A stretch of DNA of 64,000 nucleotides, taken from assembly GCF_900156895.1 (NCBI RefSeq), contig NZ_FTPD01000006.1, forward strand, positions 124,001-188,000. The letters are read 5' to 3'. The notes beneath the pieces were generated by a model. The model searched no databases. It was not told where the DNA came from and saw nothing but the letters and a program-made list of their open reading frames with translations. The DNA comes from Mesorhizobium prunaredense. GTDB taxonomy: Bacteria; Pseudomonadota; Alphaproteobacteria; Rhizobiales; Rhizobiaceae. A program made the position numbers and the translations under genes. Shown here in pieces: positions 46,899 to 56,405 of the stretch (position 1 is the stretch's first letter; the number at the start of each line of letters is the position of its first letter).

Positions 46899-46915
46899 TC
46901 TATCAAATTAGTAGA
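46899..46915. promoter_or_regulatory. TCTA-N9-TAGA palindrome upstream of ssuA
   Basis: The site TTCTA-TCAAATTAG-TAGAA (outer bases 46,898-46,916) lies about 150 bp before ssuA. It shares half-sites and an AT-rich centre with the sites at 41561 and 44503. Confidence 0.65.
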
Positions 46916-47064
46916 ATTTTCTTTGAGAGCGTTCTCCGAGCCCGATACGCTCACCGAAATCGGGCAATCCGAATGCGCCGATTAGATCGCGGCCGCGGCG
47001 TGAGGCATGCGTCGTGCCCGCCGGTTCAAAGTCCTGGCTGACATTGGAAGAGGAGTCCGATTTG

Positions 47065-48015
47065 ATGAATACTTTCCTACGACATCTCGCAAAGATCACG
47101 CTCGCCGGCAGCATCGCGCTGGGCGTTGCGACGATAGCCCATGCAGAGGACAAGATCGTCCGCATCGGTTTCCAGAAGTACGGCACACTCATTCTGCTGA
47201 AGACCAAAGGCCAGCTCGAGGAGAAGCTGAAGCCGCAGGGTTACACGGTTGAATGGACCGAGTTCCCGGCCGGACCGCAGTTGCTCGAGGCGCTCAATGT
47301 CGGGTCCATCGACTTCGGCACGACCGGCGAGGCGCCGCCCATCTTCGCGCAGGCGGCTGGGGCGCCGCTTGTTTATGTCGGCTATGAGCCGCCGGCGCCC
47401 GAGGCCGAGGCGATCCTCGTTCCGCAAGACAGCCCGCTCAAGACCGTCGCTGACCTCAAGGGCAAGAAGGTCGCGCTGAACAAGGGCTCCAATGTCCACT
47501 ACCTGCTGGTCAAGGCTCTCGAGAAAGCGGGGCTGGCCTATACGGACATCGAGGTCAACTTCCTGCCGCCGGCCGATGCCCGCGCCGCCTTCGAGAAGCA
47601 GGCTGTCGATGCCTGGGTTATATGGGAGCCGTTCCTGGCGGCCGCGGAGGCGGCAACTGGCGCACGGCAGTTGGCGAACGGCAGTGGCGTCGTGGACAAC
47701 CACGAATTCTATCTCGCCTCCCGCGACTTCCTCGACGCCCACCCTGGTGTGGTCGACACGATCGTCGCGTCGCTCGGCGAGGTCGACACTTGGATCAACG
47801 CCAACCGCGGCGACGTGGCAGATCAGTTCTCTCCGGCACTTGGCATTCCGGCCGATGTGCTCGAAGTCGCCGTCGAACGGCGGAAGTACGGCGTGAAGCC
47901 GATCACGCCGGAAGTCGTGGCCGCGCAGCAGAAGATTGCCGACGTTTTTCATGATCTTGGCCTGATCCCGGCAGCGATCCGGATCGCCGACGCGGTGAAG
48001 AAACCACAGTCATGA
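47065..48015 (+). CDS. ssuA: aliphatic sulfonate ABC transporter substrate-binding protein
   Basis: The 316-aa protein has a signal peptide ([20 protein letters not shown], cleavage near AHAED). The mature part matches Ssu[41 protein letters not shown] and [23 protein letters not shown] 47065 has GAAGAGGAG upstream; the frame to 47014 is unlikely. First gene of ssuADCB; its stop overlaps the ssuD ATG. Confidence 0.95.
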   Translation: MNTFLRHLAKITLAGSIALGVATIAHAEDKIVRIGFQKYGTLILLKTKGQLEEKLKPQGYTVEWTEFPAGPQLLEALNVGSIDFGTTGEAPPIFAQAAGAPLVYVGYEPPAPEAEAILVPQDSPLKTVADLKGKKVALNKGSNVHYLLVKALEKAGLAYTDIEVNFLPPADARAAFEKQAVDAWVIWEPFLAAAEAATGARQLANGSGVVDNHEFYLASRDFLDAHPGVVDTIVASLGEVDTWINANRGDVADQFSPALGIPADVLEVAVERRKYGVKPITPEVVAAQQKIADVFHDLGLIPAAIRIADAVKKPQS

Positions 48016-49190
48016 ATGCGCCCGCCGACATCGCGCCTGACCGAGTGAATGTGCTCTGGTTCCTGCCGACCCATGGGGACGGCAGGTACCTCGGCACCGC
48101 GGTCGGCGGCCGTGCAACTGACCTCCCGTATCTGCGCCAGATCGCGCAGGCGGCGGACCAACTCGGCTACTACGGCGTGCTTTTGCCCACGGGAAAGAGC
48201 TGCGAGGATTCCTGGATTGTCGCGTCGGCGATGCTCACCTCCACCGAGCAGCTGAGATTCCTGGTCGCGGTGCGGCCAGGGCTGCAGCCGCCGACGGTCG
48301 CGGCCCGCATGACCGCGACGCTCGATCGACTTTCGGCTGGACGCCTGTTGATCAACGTCGTCACCGGCGGCGACCCGATCGAGAACAAGGGCGACGGCAT
48401 CTTCCTCAGCCATGCCGACCGCTACGAAATCACCCGCGAGTTCATGCATGCCTACAAGGCGCTGCTCGCCGGCGAGACCGTAACGACGTCAGGCAAGCAT
48501 ATCCATCTCGAGGGCGGACAGTTGCTGTTTCCGCCGGTGCAGGCACCGCACCCGCCGCTCTATTTCGGCGGCTCGTCCGACGAGGGAATCGAGGTCGCCG
48601 CGCAAACCGTCGACAAATACCTCACCTGGGGCGAGCCCCCCGCTCTGGTCGCCGAGAAGATCGCCAAGGTGAAGGCCGCCACGCGCAAGCACGGCCGCAG
48701 GCTCAGTTTCGGCATCCGCCTCCACGTCATCGTGCGCGAGACCTCCGATGAGGCCTGGGCAGCAGCAGACCGCCTTATCGCCCACCTCGACGATGAGACG
48801 ATCGCCAAGGCGCAGTCCGTGTTCTCGCGGATGGACTCCGTCGGCCAGAGCCGGATGAGCGCGCTGCATGGCGGCCGCCGCGACAAGCTCGTCGTCAGCC
48901 CGAATCTCTGGGCAGGCGTCGGCCTGGTCAGAGGCGGCGCCGGCACCGCTCTCGTCGGCTCGCCCGAGGAAGTGGCGGCGCGCATGGACGAGTATCGCTC
49001 CATCGGGATCGACACATTCATCCTGTCCGGCTACCCGCATCTCGAAGAGGCATACCGCTTCGCCGAGCTCGTCTTCCCACTGCTGCCGCTGGCGCACGCG
49101 CCGGAGAGGGCCGAGCTCTCTGTCAACACCGGTCCGTTCGGCGAGACGATCGCCAACGAGATCCGTCCGGCCGCAAGAAGGGCGTCCTGA
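48012..49190 (+). CDS. ssuD: FMNH2-dependent alkanesulfonate monooxygenase
   Basis: The 392-aa TIM-barrel monooxygenase begins with [20 protein letters not shown]. It has [11 protein letters not shown] (the Cys matching E. coli Cys54), [20 protein letters not shown] and [20 protein letters not shown] (conserved His). It cleaves C1-C14 alkanesulfonates to aldehyde and sulfite using reduced FMN from an SsuE-type reductase. ATGA overlap with ssuA. SsuD enzymes act poorly on taurine. Confidence 0.96.
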   Translation: MNAPADIAPDRVNVLWFLPTHGDGRYLGTAVGGRATDLPYLRQIAQAADQLGYYGVLLPTGKSCEDSWIVASAMLTSTEQLRFLVAVRPGLQPPTVAARMTATLDRLSAGRLLINVVTGGDPIENKGDGIFLSHADRYEITREFMHAYKALLAGETVTTSGKHIHLEGGQLLFPPVQAPHPPLYFGGSSDEGIEVAAQTVDKYLTWGEPPALVAEKIAKVKAATRKHGRRLSFGIRLHVIVRETSDEAWAAADRLIAHLDDETIAKAQSVFSRMDSVGQSRMSALHGGRRDKLVVSPNLWAGVGLVRGGAGTALVGSPEEVAARMDEYRSIGIDTFILSGYPHLEEAYRFAELVFPLLPLAHAPERAELSVNTGPFGETIANEIRPAARRAS

Positions 49191-49192
49191 GC

Positions 49193-50011
49193 ATGGCCGG
49201 GCCATCGCGCCTTCATGGCACCGGCGCAGCGGCGCTTCGGACGCTGGCGTCGTGGGCACTCCCGATCGTGCTGCTGATCGCATGGGAGATCGCCTCGCGA
49301 AGCGGCGTCCTGGCGACGCGTCTTCTGCCAGCGCCGAGCGCGGTAGCCGCCGCTTTCTGGGAGAGCCTGAAAAACGGCACGCTCCTCACCCATGCAACAA
49401 TCTCGACCGAGCGCGCGCTGAAGGGCCTCTTCATCGGCGGTGGCATCGGCTTCGTGCTGGGAGTCCTCGCCGGGATATCGCGGCCGGCCGAGATCGTGTT
49501 CGACTCGTCGATGCAGATGCTGCGCAATGTGCCGCATCTCGCCATCATCCCGCTTGTCATCCCCTGGTTCGGGATCGGTGAGGAAGCAAAAATCTTCCTC
49601 GTGGCGATCGGGACCGCCTTTCCGCTCTACCTCAACACCTTTCACGGCATACGCACCGTCGATCCGAAACTGATCGAGATGGCACGGGTCTATGGGCTCG
49701 GTCCCGTGCCGCTGTTCTGGCGAGTGATCCTGCCGGGCGCGATGCCGTCGATTCTTGTCGGCCTTCGTTTCTCGCTCGGCCTCATGTGGCTCACCCTGAT
49801 CGTGGCCGAGACGATCTCGGCGTCCTCGGGCATCGGCTATATGACGATGAACGCGCGCGAATTCCTGCAGACCGACGTCGTCGTCCTCGGCATCATCGTC
49901 TACGCGCTGCTCGGCAAGCTTGCCGATTTCATCACACGGCTGCTCGAGGCGCGTGCTCTTGCCTGGCACCCCACCTATCGCCGCACCGTCACCAGGGGAG
50001 CGACGTCGTGA
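49193..50011 (+). CDS. ssuC: aliphatic sulfonate ABC transporter permease
   Basis: The 272-aa permease has six TM helices and the family markers [33 protein letters not shown], and [20 protein letters not shown] (EAA loop). ATG 49193 follows ssuD by 2 nt. Its stop overlaps the GTG start of ssuB. Confidence 0.95.
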   Translation: MAGPSRLHGTGAAALRTLASWALPIVLLIAWEIASRSGVLATRLLPAPSAVAAAFWESLKNGTLLTHATISTERALKGLFIGGGIGFVLGVLAGISRPAEIVFDSSMQMLRNVPHLAIIPLVIPWFGIGEEAKIFLVAIGTAFPLYLNTFHGIRTVDPKLIEMARVYGLGPVPLFWRVILPGAMPSILVGLRFSLGLMWLTLIVAETISASSGIGYMTMNAREFLQTDVVVLGIIVYALLGKLADFITRLLEARALAWHPTYRRTVTRGATS

Positions 50012-50844
50012 GAGAATCTGCGAGCGTGTTGCGGCTGCACAAGGATGCCTCGTTCCACGAAGCGGATGCGCTGGCCGAGAAAAACCTGCTTCGCGAGGTG
50101 AGACCTGACGGTGACGGTAAAGACGCGCCGTCACTGAGCGGGCAGGACATACGACTTGATCGCTTGTCAAAATCCTTCGGAGACCGAAGCGTCCTGTCCG
50201 ACCTCGATCTGGTCATTCCTGCCGGACAGCTGCTGGCGATTGTCGGCCGCTCCGGCTGTGGCAAGTCGACGCTCCTTCGCGTGATCGCGGGACTCGATCG
50301 TCCGACGAGCGGAACGATTGCCATCGGCGACGCCGAGGTCCAGTCGCTGCAGCCGAACGTGCGCCTTCTCTTCCAGGACGCGCGGCTGCTGCCTTGGCAT
50401 CGCGTTCTCAGCAATGTCGGCATCGCGCGCACGAAAGGCTGGCAGGAGACTGCGGCGGCAGCCCTCGCCGATGTCGGGCTTGCCGATCGGTGGAACGACT
50501 GGCCTGCCGTCCTGTCCGGCGGTCAGGCTCAACGCGTCGCGCTCGCCAGAGCTTTGGTGAGCCGACCGGGCGTTCTGCTGCTCGATGAGCCGTTCGGCGC
50601 TCTCGATGCGCTGACGCGTATGGAGATGCACCGGCTCCTGGAGCGCATCTGGCGCGAGCATGGTTTCACGACCGTACTCATCACCCACGACGTCGCCGAA
50701 GCGGTCGCACTCGCGGACCGGGTGCTCGTCATCCGCGACGGCGGCATAACGCTCGACGTGCCGGTCGATCTCCCTCGGCCACGACGCGAGGGGGCCGACA
50801 CCGCGGCTGTGGCCCTGCAGGCGCGAATTCTCGAAGAGGTATAG
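50008..50844 (+). CDS. ssuB: aliphatic sulfonate ABC transporter ATP-binding protein
   Basis: The 278-aa ATPase starts at GTG 50008, overlapping the ssuC stop, with GGGGAG about 8 nt upstream. It has Walker [55 protein letters not shown] and [16 protein letters not shown]. An N-terminal extension of about 45 residues precedes the ABC domain, longer than in E. coli SsuB. The frame reaching 49786 lies inside ssuC. Confidence 0.95.
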   Translation: MRESASVLRLHKDASFHEADALAEKNLLREVRPDGDGKDAPSLSGQDIRLDRLSKSFGDRSVLSDLDLVIPAGQLLAIVGRSGCGKSTLLRVIAGLDRPTSGTIAIGDAEVQSLQPNVRLLFQDARLLPWHRVLSNVGIARTKGWQETAAAALADVGLADRWNDWPAVLSGGQAQRVALARALVSRPGVLLLDEPFGALDALTRMEMHRLLERIWREHGFTTVLITHDVAEAVALADRVLVIRDGGITLDVPVDLPRPRREGADTAAVALQARILEEV

Positions 50845-50894
50845 GCGCAGCCGTCGATCCGTGCGGCGCCTCGGCAAAACAAGGAGATCGCAAC

Positions 50895-52670
50895 ATGCAC
50901 AAGGATCGCGGATCAGAAGGCGAAAGTCAGACCGGGCGTGTGCCGCCGGCACAGCAGAGGGCAGACGTCCCCGACGGTGGGCGCCGCCGCTTTCTTGGCG
51001 CAGCCGGAGGCGTCGCGGCCATAGCCGTTGCGGGCTTGCCTCCCCTCGCGGCCGGTGAGGAGTCGTCGGGGGATGCCCATCTTGCGTTTCGCAAGCACGC
51101 CTATGCTGTGCGAAGCGCCGCAGCGGACGCGGATTTCGCGGTGGCGATTGCGCCGCATCCGGTCAACGGCGACGAGCAGAAATATGCGAACCTCATCGGC
51201 TCCGACACACGCGGGCTGCCGCATGATGAACGCGGCGAGGTCGACCGCGCGGCCTTCGACGCAACGTTGAAGGCCTATGCCTCGGGCGATCCCGCCGACT
51301 TCGAAGCGATACCGCTGGGCGGCAAGCGCAAGCAGCTCAATCCGATCGGTTCCCTCGCCGTGAACCTCACGGGTTGCGTCGGCCCGCAGTTCACGATCCC
51401 GCCGGCCCCCACGCTCGATAGCGCGACGCGGGCGAGCGAGGCCGTCGAGCTCTACTGGCAGTCGCTCCTGCGAGACGTTCCGCTGTCCGAGCTGACGAAC
51501 GACACCAAGAACAAGGACGTGCTCGCCGCCGTCGACGAGCTCAACAAGCTCACCGCTTTCAGCGGTCCGCGCAAGGATAGTGGCATCACGCCGGAGACGC
51601 TGTTCCGCGGGACGGCGCTCTATGTCGACGCGGCCGATCCGTCCGGGCAAACCGGGCGCTATGTCACGCCGCCCGGCACGCTTACAGGTCCCTACATCTC
51701 GCAGTTCCTGCTCAAGGACGCCCCGTATGGCAGCCAGCTCATTCCAGCGCGCATCCGCACCGCCGCAGCCGGGACCGATTTCCACACCGGCTATGACGAG
51801 TGGCTCGCCATCCAGAACGGCATTCCGCCTGCGAAGCCGACCAGCTTCGACCCGACGGCGCGCTATATCGCGACCGGTCGCGACCTCGCCGAATACGTGC
51901 ACAACAATCCGGCCGCCTTCTGGTCGGCAGCCCTACTGCTAGGCGTGGGACCCGACAAGGCCAATGCCGAGTTCGGCGGGTTCGGGATTCCGTTCGCCAA
52001 ATCCAATCCGTACCTGCACTCGAAGACGCAGACTGGCGGGTACAGCACGTTCGGCCTGCCCTATGCGCAAAGCCTGCTGCCGGCCACCGCATCGCTCGCC
52101 ATCCGCGTCGCCTACTGGCAGAAGTTCTATGTCCACCGCGCCTTGCGGCCGGAAGCCTATGGCGGGCTGATCCACCACCGCATCGCCAACAAGGTGGACG
52201 CCTATCCCGTCCACGGCGACATCCTCAACTCGGCCGCTCTTACGCGAAGCGTCGGCAAGTTCGGCACCCACCTCCTGTCGCACGTCTATCCGGAGGGCGC
52301 GCCGATTCACTCGAGCTATCCCGGCGGCGCGGCTCAGATTGCCGCGTCCAACGTGACGATTCTCAAGGCGCTCTTCGATGAGGACGCCACCATTCCCAAT
52401 CCCGTACAGCCCGACCCGAAGGACCCGACAAAGCTCATCCCCTACCAGGGCGAGCCGCTCACGGTCGGCGGCGAGCTCAACAAGCTCGCCTGGAACTACG
52501 GCATCGGCCGCGATTGGGCCGGCATCCATTGGCGTTCCGATTTCTCGGCGTCGCTGGCGCTCGGCGAAGCGCTCGCGACCAATGTTCTCCGCAACGAACG
52601 GCAAACCTATCGCGAGCAGTTCGAGAAATTCACATTCACTCGCTTCGATGGGACGAGGGCCGAGGTGTGA
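50895..52670 (+). CDS. vanadium-dependent haloperoxidase-like (PAP2) protein with altered SGH motif
   Basis: The 591-aa protein has a Tat-type signal (GGRRRFLGAAGGVAAIAVAG, about 29-48). The C-terminal half is that of vanadium haloperoxidases: K410 and R418 (YWQKFYVHRALRPEAYGG), H472 with IHSSYPGG, R539 and H545 (GIGRDWAGIHWRSD). Against the algal pattern K-R-H-SGH-R-H, the SGH triplet is G477-G478-A479. The oxyanion-binding Ser and one acid-base His are thus missing, while the axial His and the other His remain. It may bind vanadate or phosphate without classic haloperoxidase activity. It sits 50 nt after ssuB and its stop overlaps the rhodanese ATG. Confidence 0.87.
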   Translation: MHKDRGSEGESQTGRVPPAQQRADVPDGGRRRFLGAAGGVAAIAVAGLPPLAAGEESSGDAHLAFRKHAYAVRSAAADADFAVAIAPHPVNGDEQKYANLIGSDTRGLPHDERGEVDRAAFDATLKAYASGDPADFEAIPLGGKRKQLNPIGSLAVNLTGCVGPQFTIPPAPTLDSATRASEAVELYWQSLLRDVPLSELTNDTKNKDVLAAVDELNKLTAFSGPRKDSGITPETLFRGTALYVDAADPSGQTGRYVTPPGTLTGPYISQFLLKDAPYGSQLIPARIRTAAAGTDFHTGYDEWLAIQNGIPPAKPTSFDPTARYIATGRDLAEYVHNNPAAFWSAALLLGVGPDKANAEFGGFGIPFAKSNPYLHSKTQTGGYSTFGLPYAQSLLPATASLAIRVAYWQKFYVHRALRPEAYGGLIHHRIANKVDAYPVHGDILNSAALTRSVGKFGTHLLSHVYPEGAPIHSSYPGGAAQIAASNVTILKALFDEDATIPNPVQPDPKDPTKLIPYQGEPLTVGGELNKLAWNYGIGRDWAGIHWRSDFSASLALGEALATNVLRNERQTYREQFEKFTFTRFDGTRAEV

Positions 52671-53550
52671 TGTCGGCGCGCGGAACAACTTCAACTGCCG
52701 CTGCAGGCGACGCGGCCTTCCGCAATGCGTCGAATGAGCTTGCACCACGCGATCCAGTGATCGAGCCCGACGAACTTTCGCTGCTCGCCGCCTTTCGCCT
52801 GCTCGATGTGCGCGATGCCGAGGCATTCCAGGCCGACCACGCGGCGAGTGCCGTCCGTGTGCCCGTCGAGCTCTGGGAAGCAGCCGCGAAGACAGGCGAG
52901 ACTTCCTTCGAGAACACCTCTTACTGGGAACGTGCGATTGCCGATCTGGGTGTGACCGAATCCGTGCCCGCGGTCGCCTATGACGACGGGCGCATGACGG
53001 AAGCCGCGCGCGTGTGGTTCATCCTGCAATATTTCGGAGTCGAAGCGCTCATCGTGAACGGCGGATGGCCTGCGATCCGTGAACGCGGGGAGCTGCTGGC
53101 CAAAGCAAGCGAGGCACCGGGATTGACGGCGTTTCGCGCTCGGCCTGGTGTCGGATCCGTCGGTCTGGTCGAACGTGACACGCTGAAGGGAGAGCTCGAC
53201 AGTGCCCAGCTTCTCGACGCCCGCACCGCGGCGGAGTTCGCCGGTACCGATCTTCGGCGCAACGCTCGAGGTGGCCATCTGCCGGGAGCGCACCTGCTTC
53301 CTCACGCGAGCCTGCTCGGGGACGGCCGCCTGAAGCCGACTGCCGAGCTTCGAGGATTGCTGTGTCCGATGCCGGATTTCGCTCGGGCGATCACGTGGTC
53401 ACGCACTGCGACGGTGGTGGTCGCGCTGCGCTGGCCGCGATCGCCGCTCTTCGCGCGGGCTATGACGACGTCCGCGCCTACTACCTCAGCTTCGCCGACT
53501 GGGCGAAGGACGAAAGCTGTCCGATCGTGCAGGACCAGCAGACCAAGTGA
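52670..53550 (+). pseudogene. two-domain rhodanese-like sulfurtransferase, frameshifted
   Basis: From ATG 52670 (overlapping the preceding stop) the frame gives domain 1 (LLAAFRLLDVRDAEAFQADH) and most of domain 2 (LDARTAAEFAG, GGHLPGAHLLPHASLLGDG). At about 53,360 the frame changes. The remaining part continues one frame over from 53,362 as SDAGFRSGDHVVTHCDGGGR, with the active-site Cys, and ends at 53,550. The joined product would be about 290 aa, normal for the family. TTGCTG-TG-TCCGAT suggests a 2-bp duplication. It is either a real lesion or a sequencing error; without repair the protein lacks its catalytic Cys. Confidence 0.8.
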
Positions 53551-53555
53551 CGGCC

Positions 53556-54182
53556 ATGACAAACGCCACTATCGTCGGCTTCTCTGGCAACCTTGCGCGG
53601 CCGTCGAAGACGCGCGGTTTCGTCGAGCATTTCGTCAACGAGATTGCCGGTTATCATGGCCTTGCAGCGGCCACGTTCGACCTCGATGACGTCGGTCCAA
53701 CGCTCGGCGCGGCCCGTTGGACGCGCGATCTCGATGACACGGGTCGCAAGGTGCTCGATGCGGTAGTCGGAGCCGAGGTGCTTGTCGTCGGTTCGCCGAC
53801 CTACAAGGGCAGCTACACCGGCCTGTTCAAGCACTTCTTCGATCTGATCGATCCCTCCGCGCTGCGTGGCAAGCCCGTGTTGCTGACAGCGACAGGCGGC
53901 GGCGAGCGCCATGCTCTGATGGTCGAGCATCAGCTGCGGCCGCTCTTTGCCTTCTTCGAGGCTCTGGTCTTGCCGACCGCGGTCTACGCGAGGGACAAGG
54001 ATTTCCGGGACGGCGTCCTTGCGTCCGAAGCGATCCGCAAACGTGGCGAGCAATCAATCGAGGAGGCCGGGCTGGCGCTCGCCTCGCGTCGGCACGCCGC
54101 AGCAGAGGATTTCGCCCCGTCGCCGACCACGATCGCTGATCGACCGCTACTGGCTCGAGTGGATCCCTCGCCTCTAGTGTAG
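53556..54182 (+). CDS. NADPH-dependent FMN reductase (SsuE/MsuE type)
   Basis: The protein of about 208 aa is a flavodoxin-fold reductase: IVGFSGNLARPSKTRGFVEH, EVLVVGSPTYKGSYTGLFKH (FMN contacts) and LLTATGGGERHALMVEHQLR. It should supply reduced FMN to SsuD. ATG 53556 lies 5 nt after the rhodanese stop; GTG 53547, overlapping that stop, is an alternative. Neither has a strong ribosome site, so translation may depend on the upstream gene and thus on the frameshift. Confidence 0.9.
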   Translation: MTNATIVGFSGNLARPSKTRGFVEHFVNEIAGYHGLAAATFDLDDVGPTLGAARWTRDLDDTGRKVLDAVVGAEVLVVGSPTYKGSYTGLFKHFFDLIDPSALRGKPVLLTATGGGERHALMVEHQLRPLFAFFEALVLPTAVYARDKDFRDGVLASEAIRKRGEQSIEEAGLALASRRHAAAEDFAPSPTTIADRPLLARVDPSPLV

Positions 54183-54372
54183 CAGCTCCAGCAGTTTTCG
54201 GATCGTCTCTACCCCAACACCAGAGAACTTTGAGATCTTTTTCCAGGCGCCGCGTTGATCGCGCAATACGATGCTTTGTCGAAAAGCGAGCGCCGTAGGC
54301 AATATGCGTCCGTGGCAGGGTGAGATTCTTCTGACAACCCTTCCTCACCCGACCCATTCCAAGGAAATAATC

Positions 54373-55221
54373 ATGACTGAACTTCCAAAGGCTCCCAATC
54401 TTCTTTCCAGATTGATTACCCGGCGCACGGGCCTCGCCGCACTTTTTGCCTCGGCCGTCACGCTCGCGGCCCTCGCCGGGCCCCAACCGGCTGTTGCGGA
54501 GGCGAAGGTCATCAAGGTCGGCATCATCTCCGGCGAGGACGAGGACGTCTGGCGTGTCGTCACACAGGAGGCCGACAAGCGCGGCCTGAAGATCGAGACT
54601 GTCGTGTTCAACGACTACACGCAACCCAACGAGGCGCTGGAACGCGGCGAGATCGATGCCAACGCCTTCCAGCACAAGCCGTACCTCGACAACCAGATCG
54701 CCACGCAGAGCTATCACATCGTGCCCGTCGGCTACACCGGCGTCTGGCCGATCGGCCTCTATTCGAAGAAGCATGCCAAGGTCGCCGACTTGCCGGACGG
54801 GGCGATCATCGGCGTGCCGAACGATCCGTCCAACGAGGGCCGCGCGCTGCGGGTGCTGGAGAACGAGAAGTTCATCAAGCTGAAGGAAGGCACCGGCATT
54901 CTCGCCACCACGGCAGACATCGTCGAGAACCCGAAGAACATCGAGATCAAGGAACTCGACGCCGGCATCGTCGGCCGTTCGATCGACGACCTGGATGCCG
55001 CCGTCGTCAACACCGACTGGGCGCTGAAGAGCGGGCTCACGCCCGAGAACCGCATCGCCCAGGAGCCGATCGTCGACAACCCTTACCGCAACTTCATCGC
55101 GGTGAAGGCCGGGACGGAGAACGAGCCCTGGGTGAAGACACTGGTCGAATCCTACCAGAACCAGACGGTGAAGGCCGAGTTCGATCGCGTCTACAAGGGC
55201 ACCGGCCTCAGCGCCTATTGA
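54373..55221 (+). CDS. metQ: MetQ/NlpA-family substrate-binding protein
   Basis: The 282-aa protein has a long signal sequence (to about residue 38: LAGPQPAVAEAKVIKVG). The mature part is MetQ-like: RGLKIETVVFNDYTQPNEAL, ERGEIDANAFQHKPYLDNQI and GYTGVWPIGLYSKKHAKVAD. No lipobox Cys is seen, so it is probably soluble and not a lipoprotein. ATG 54373 has AAGGA 8 nt upstream. metN and metI follow. The substrate is methionine or another sulfur compound. Confidence 0.9.
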   Translation: MTELPKAPNLLSRLITRRTGLAALFASAVTLAALAGPQPAVAEAKVIKVGIISGEDEDVWRVVTQEADKRGLKIETVVFNDYTQPNEALERGEIDANAFQHKPYLDNQIATQSYHIVPVGYTGVWPIGLYSKKHAKVADLPDGAIIGVPNDPSNEGRALRVLENEKFIKLKEGTGILATTADIVENPKNIEIKELDAGIVGRSIDDLDAAVVNTDWALKSGLTPENRIAQEPIVDNPYRNFIAVKAGTENEPWVKTLVESYQNQTVKAEFDRVYKGTGLSAY

Positions 55222-55322
55222 GCGGACAGATTGGCATTCCCGAATGACGGGCGGCCCGCATCGACGGCGGGCCGCCGCGTCGTATCTGAAGGGAGGCGCC
55301 GGGAAGATCGGAAAGGAGCATC

Positions 55323-56405
55323 GTGAACCAGCATTTCTCCGCATCTGTGCAACAGGTCGCCGATGTACGGACGCCGGTGGATGTCGTCAGGCTGACCGAC
55401 GTCAGGCGCCGGTTCGGCACGACGGCCGCCCTCGACGGCGTGTCGCTCAGCGTGCGCAAGGGCGAGATCCTCGGCATTATCGGACGCAGCGGCGCTGGAA
55501 AATCGACGCTGATCCGCTGCCTCAACGGGCTGGAGCGACCCGACTCCGGCGAGATCTTCATCGAAGGCCGCGACATTGCGCAGCTTGGCGAACGCGAGCT
55601 GCAGCCGCTTCGCCGCCGCATCGGCATGATCTTCCAGCACTTCAACCTGCTCTCGGCAAAAACCGTCGAGGACAATGTCGCCCTGCCGTTGAAGATCGAG
55701 GGGCGGCCGAAGGCGGAACGGCTTAGCCGCGCCGCCGAGCTTCTCGATCTGGTCGGACTGTCGGAGAAAGCCAAGGCGTATCCGGCATCGCTTTCGGGAG
55801 GGCAGAAGCAGCGCGTCGGCATCGCGAGGGCGCTCGCGGCGCGTCCAGCGCTGCTGCTTTCGGACGAGGCGACATCGGCGCTCGATCCGGAGACCACCCG
55901 CTCGATCCTGGCGCTGCTCAAGGACATCAACCGGCGGCTCGGGCTGACGATCCTGCTCATTACCCACGAGATGGAGGTGATCCGTTCGATCGCCGACCGG
56001 GTCGCCGTGATCGACGCCGGGCGCATCGTCGAAGCAGGACCGGTGTGGTCGGTATTTGCCGATCCGAAATCGCCGATCACGCAGAGCCTTCTCGGCGGCA
56101 TCCGCCCGCAGCTTCCGGGTGAGATCGCCGCGCGCCTCTCGCAATCGGGAGGCCGCGAAGCGATCCTCAGAGTGGATGTCGCCGGCGAAGCCGCGAGCCG
56201 ACCTCTGCTGTCCGATCTGGCAGCGGCGGTGCCGGGCTCCTTCCGCCTCGTTCACGGCGGCATCGACCATGTGCAGCAGCAGCCGGTCGCCAGCCTGTTT
56301 CTCGGTATTCCGACATCCGCCGATCACGAGCGGCGGGTTCTCGACTTTCTGAGGGGCCGCGGCGCCCGCGTGGAGGTGCTTGGCTATGACGCCGGTAATG
56401 ATTGA
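55323..56405 (+). CDS. metN: MetN-type ABC transporter ATP-binding protein
   Basis: The 360-aa ATPase has GRSGAGKSTLIRCLNGLERP, FQHFNLLSAKTVEDNVALPL, LSGGQKQRVGIARALAARPA, LLSDEATSALDPETT and LITHEMEVIRSIADRV. A C-terminal NIL-type domain (about 275-355) follows, as in MetN, where it binds methionine to inhibit uptake. Its stop lies inside the start of metI. Confidence 0.94.
   Translation: MNQHFSASVQQVADVRTPVDVVRLTDVRRRFGTTAALDGVSLSVRKGEILGIIGRSGAGKSTLIRCLNGLERPDSGEIFIEGRDIAQLGERELQPLRRRIGMIFQHFNLLSAKTVEDNVALPLKIEGRPKAERLSRAAELLDLVGLSEKAKAYPASLSGGQKQRVGIARALAARPALLLSDEATSALDPETTRSILALLKDINRRLGLTILLITHEMEVIRSIADRVAVIDAGRIVEAGPVWSVFADPKSPITQSLLGGIRPQLPGEIAARLSQSGGREAILRVDVAGEAASRPLLSDLAAAVPGSFRLVHGGIDHVQQQPVASLFLGIPTSADHERRVLDFLRGRGARVEVLGYDAGND

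Noticed and set aside
54183..54372. Possible SAM riboswitch before metQ
   Set aside because: I could not find the conserved helices or pseudoknot of any SAM class; the leader is short and unstructured by eye.
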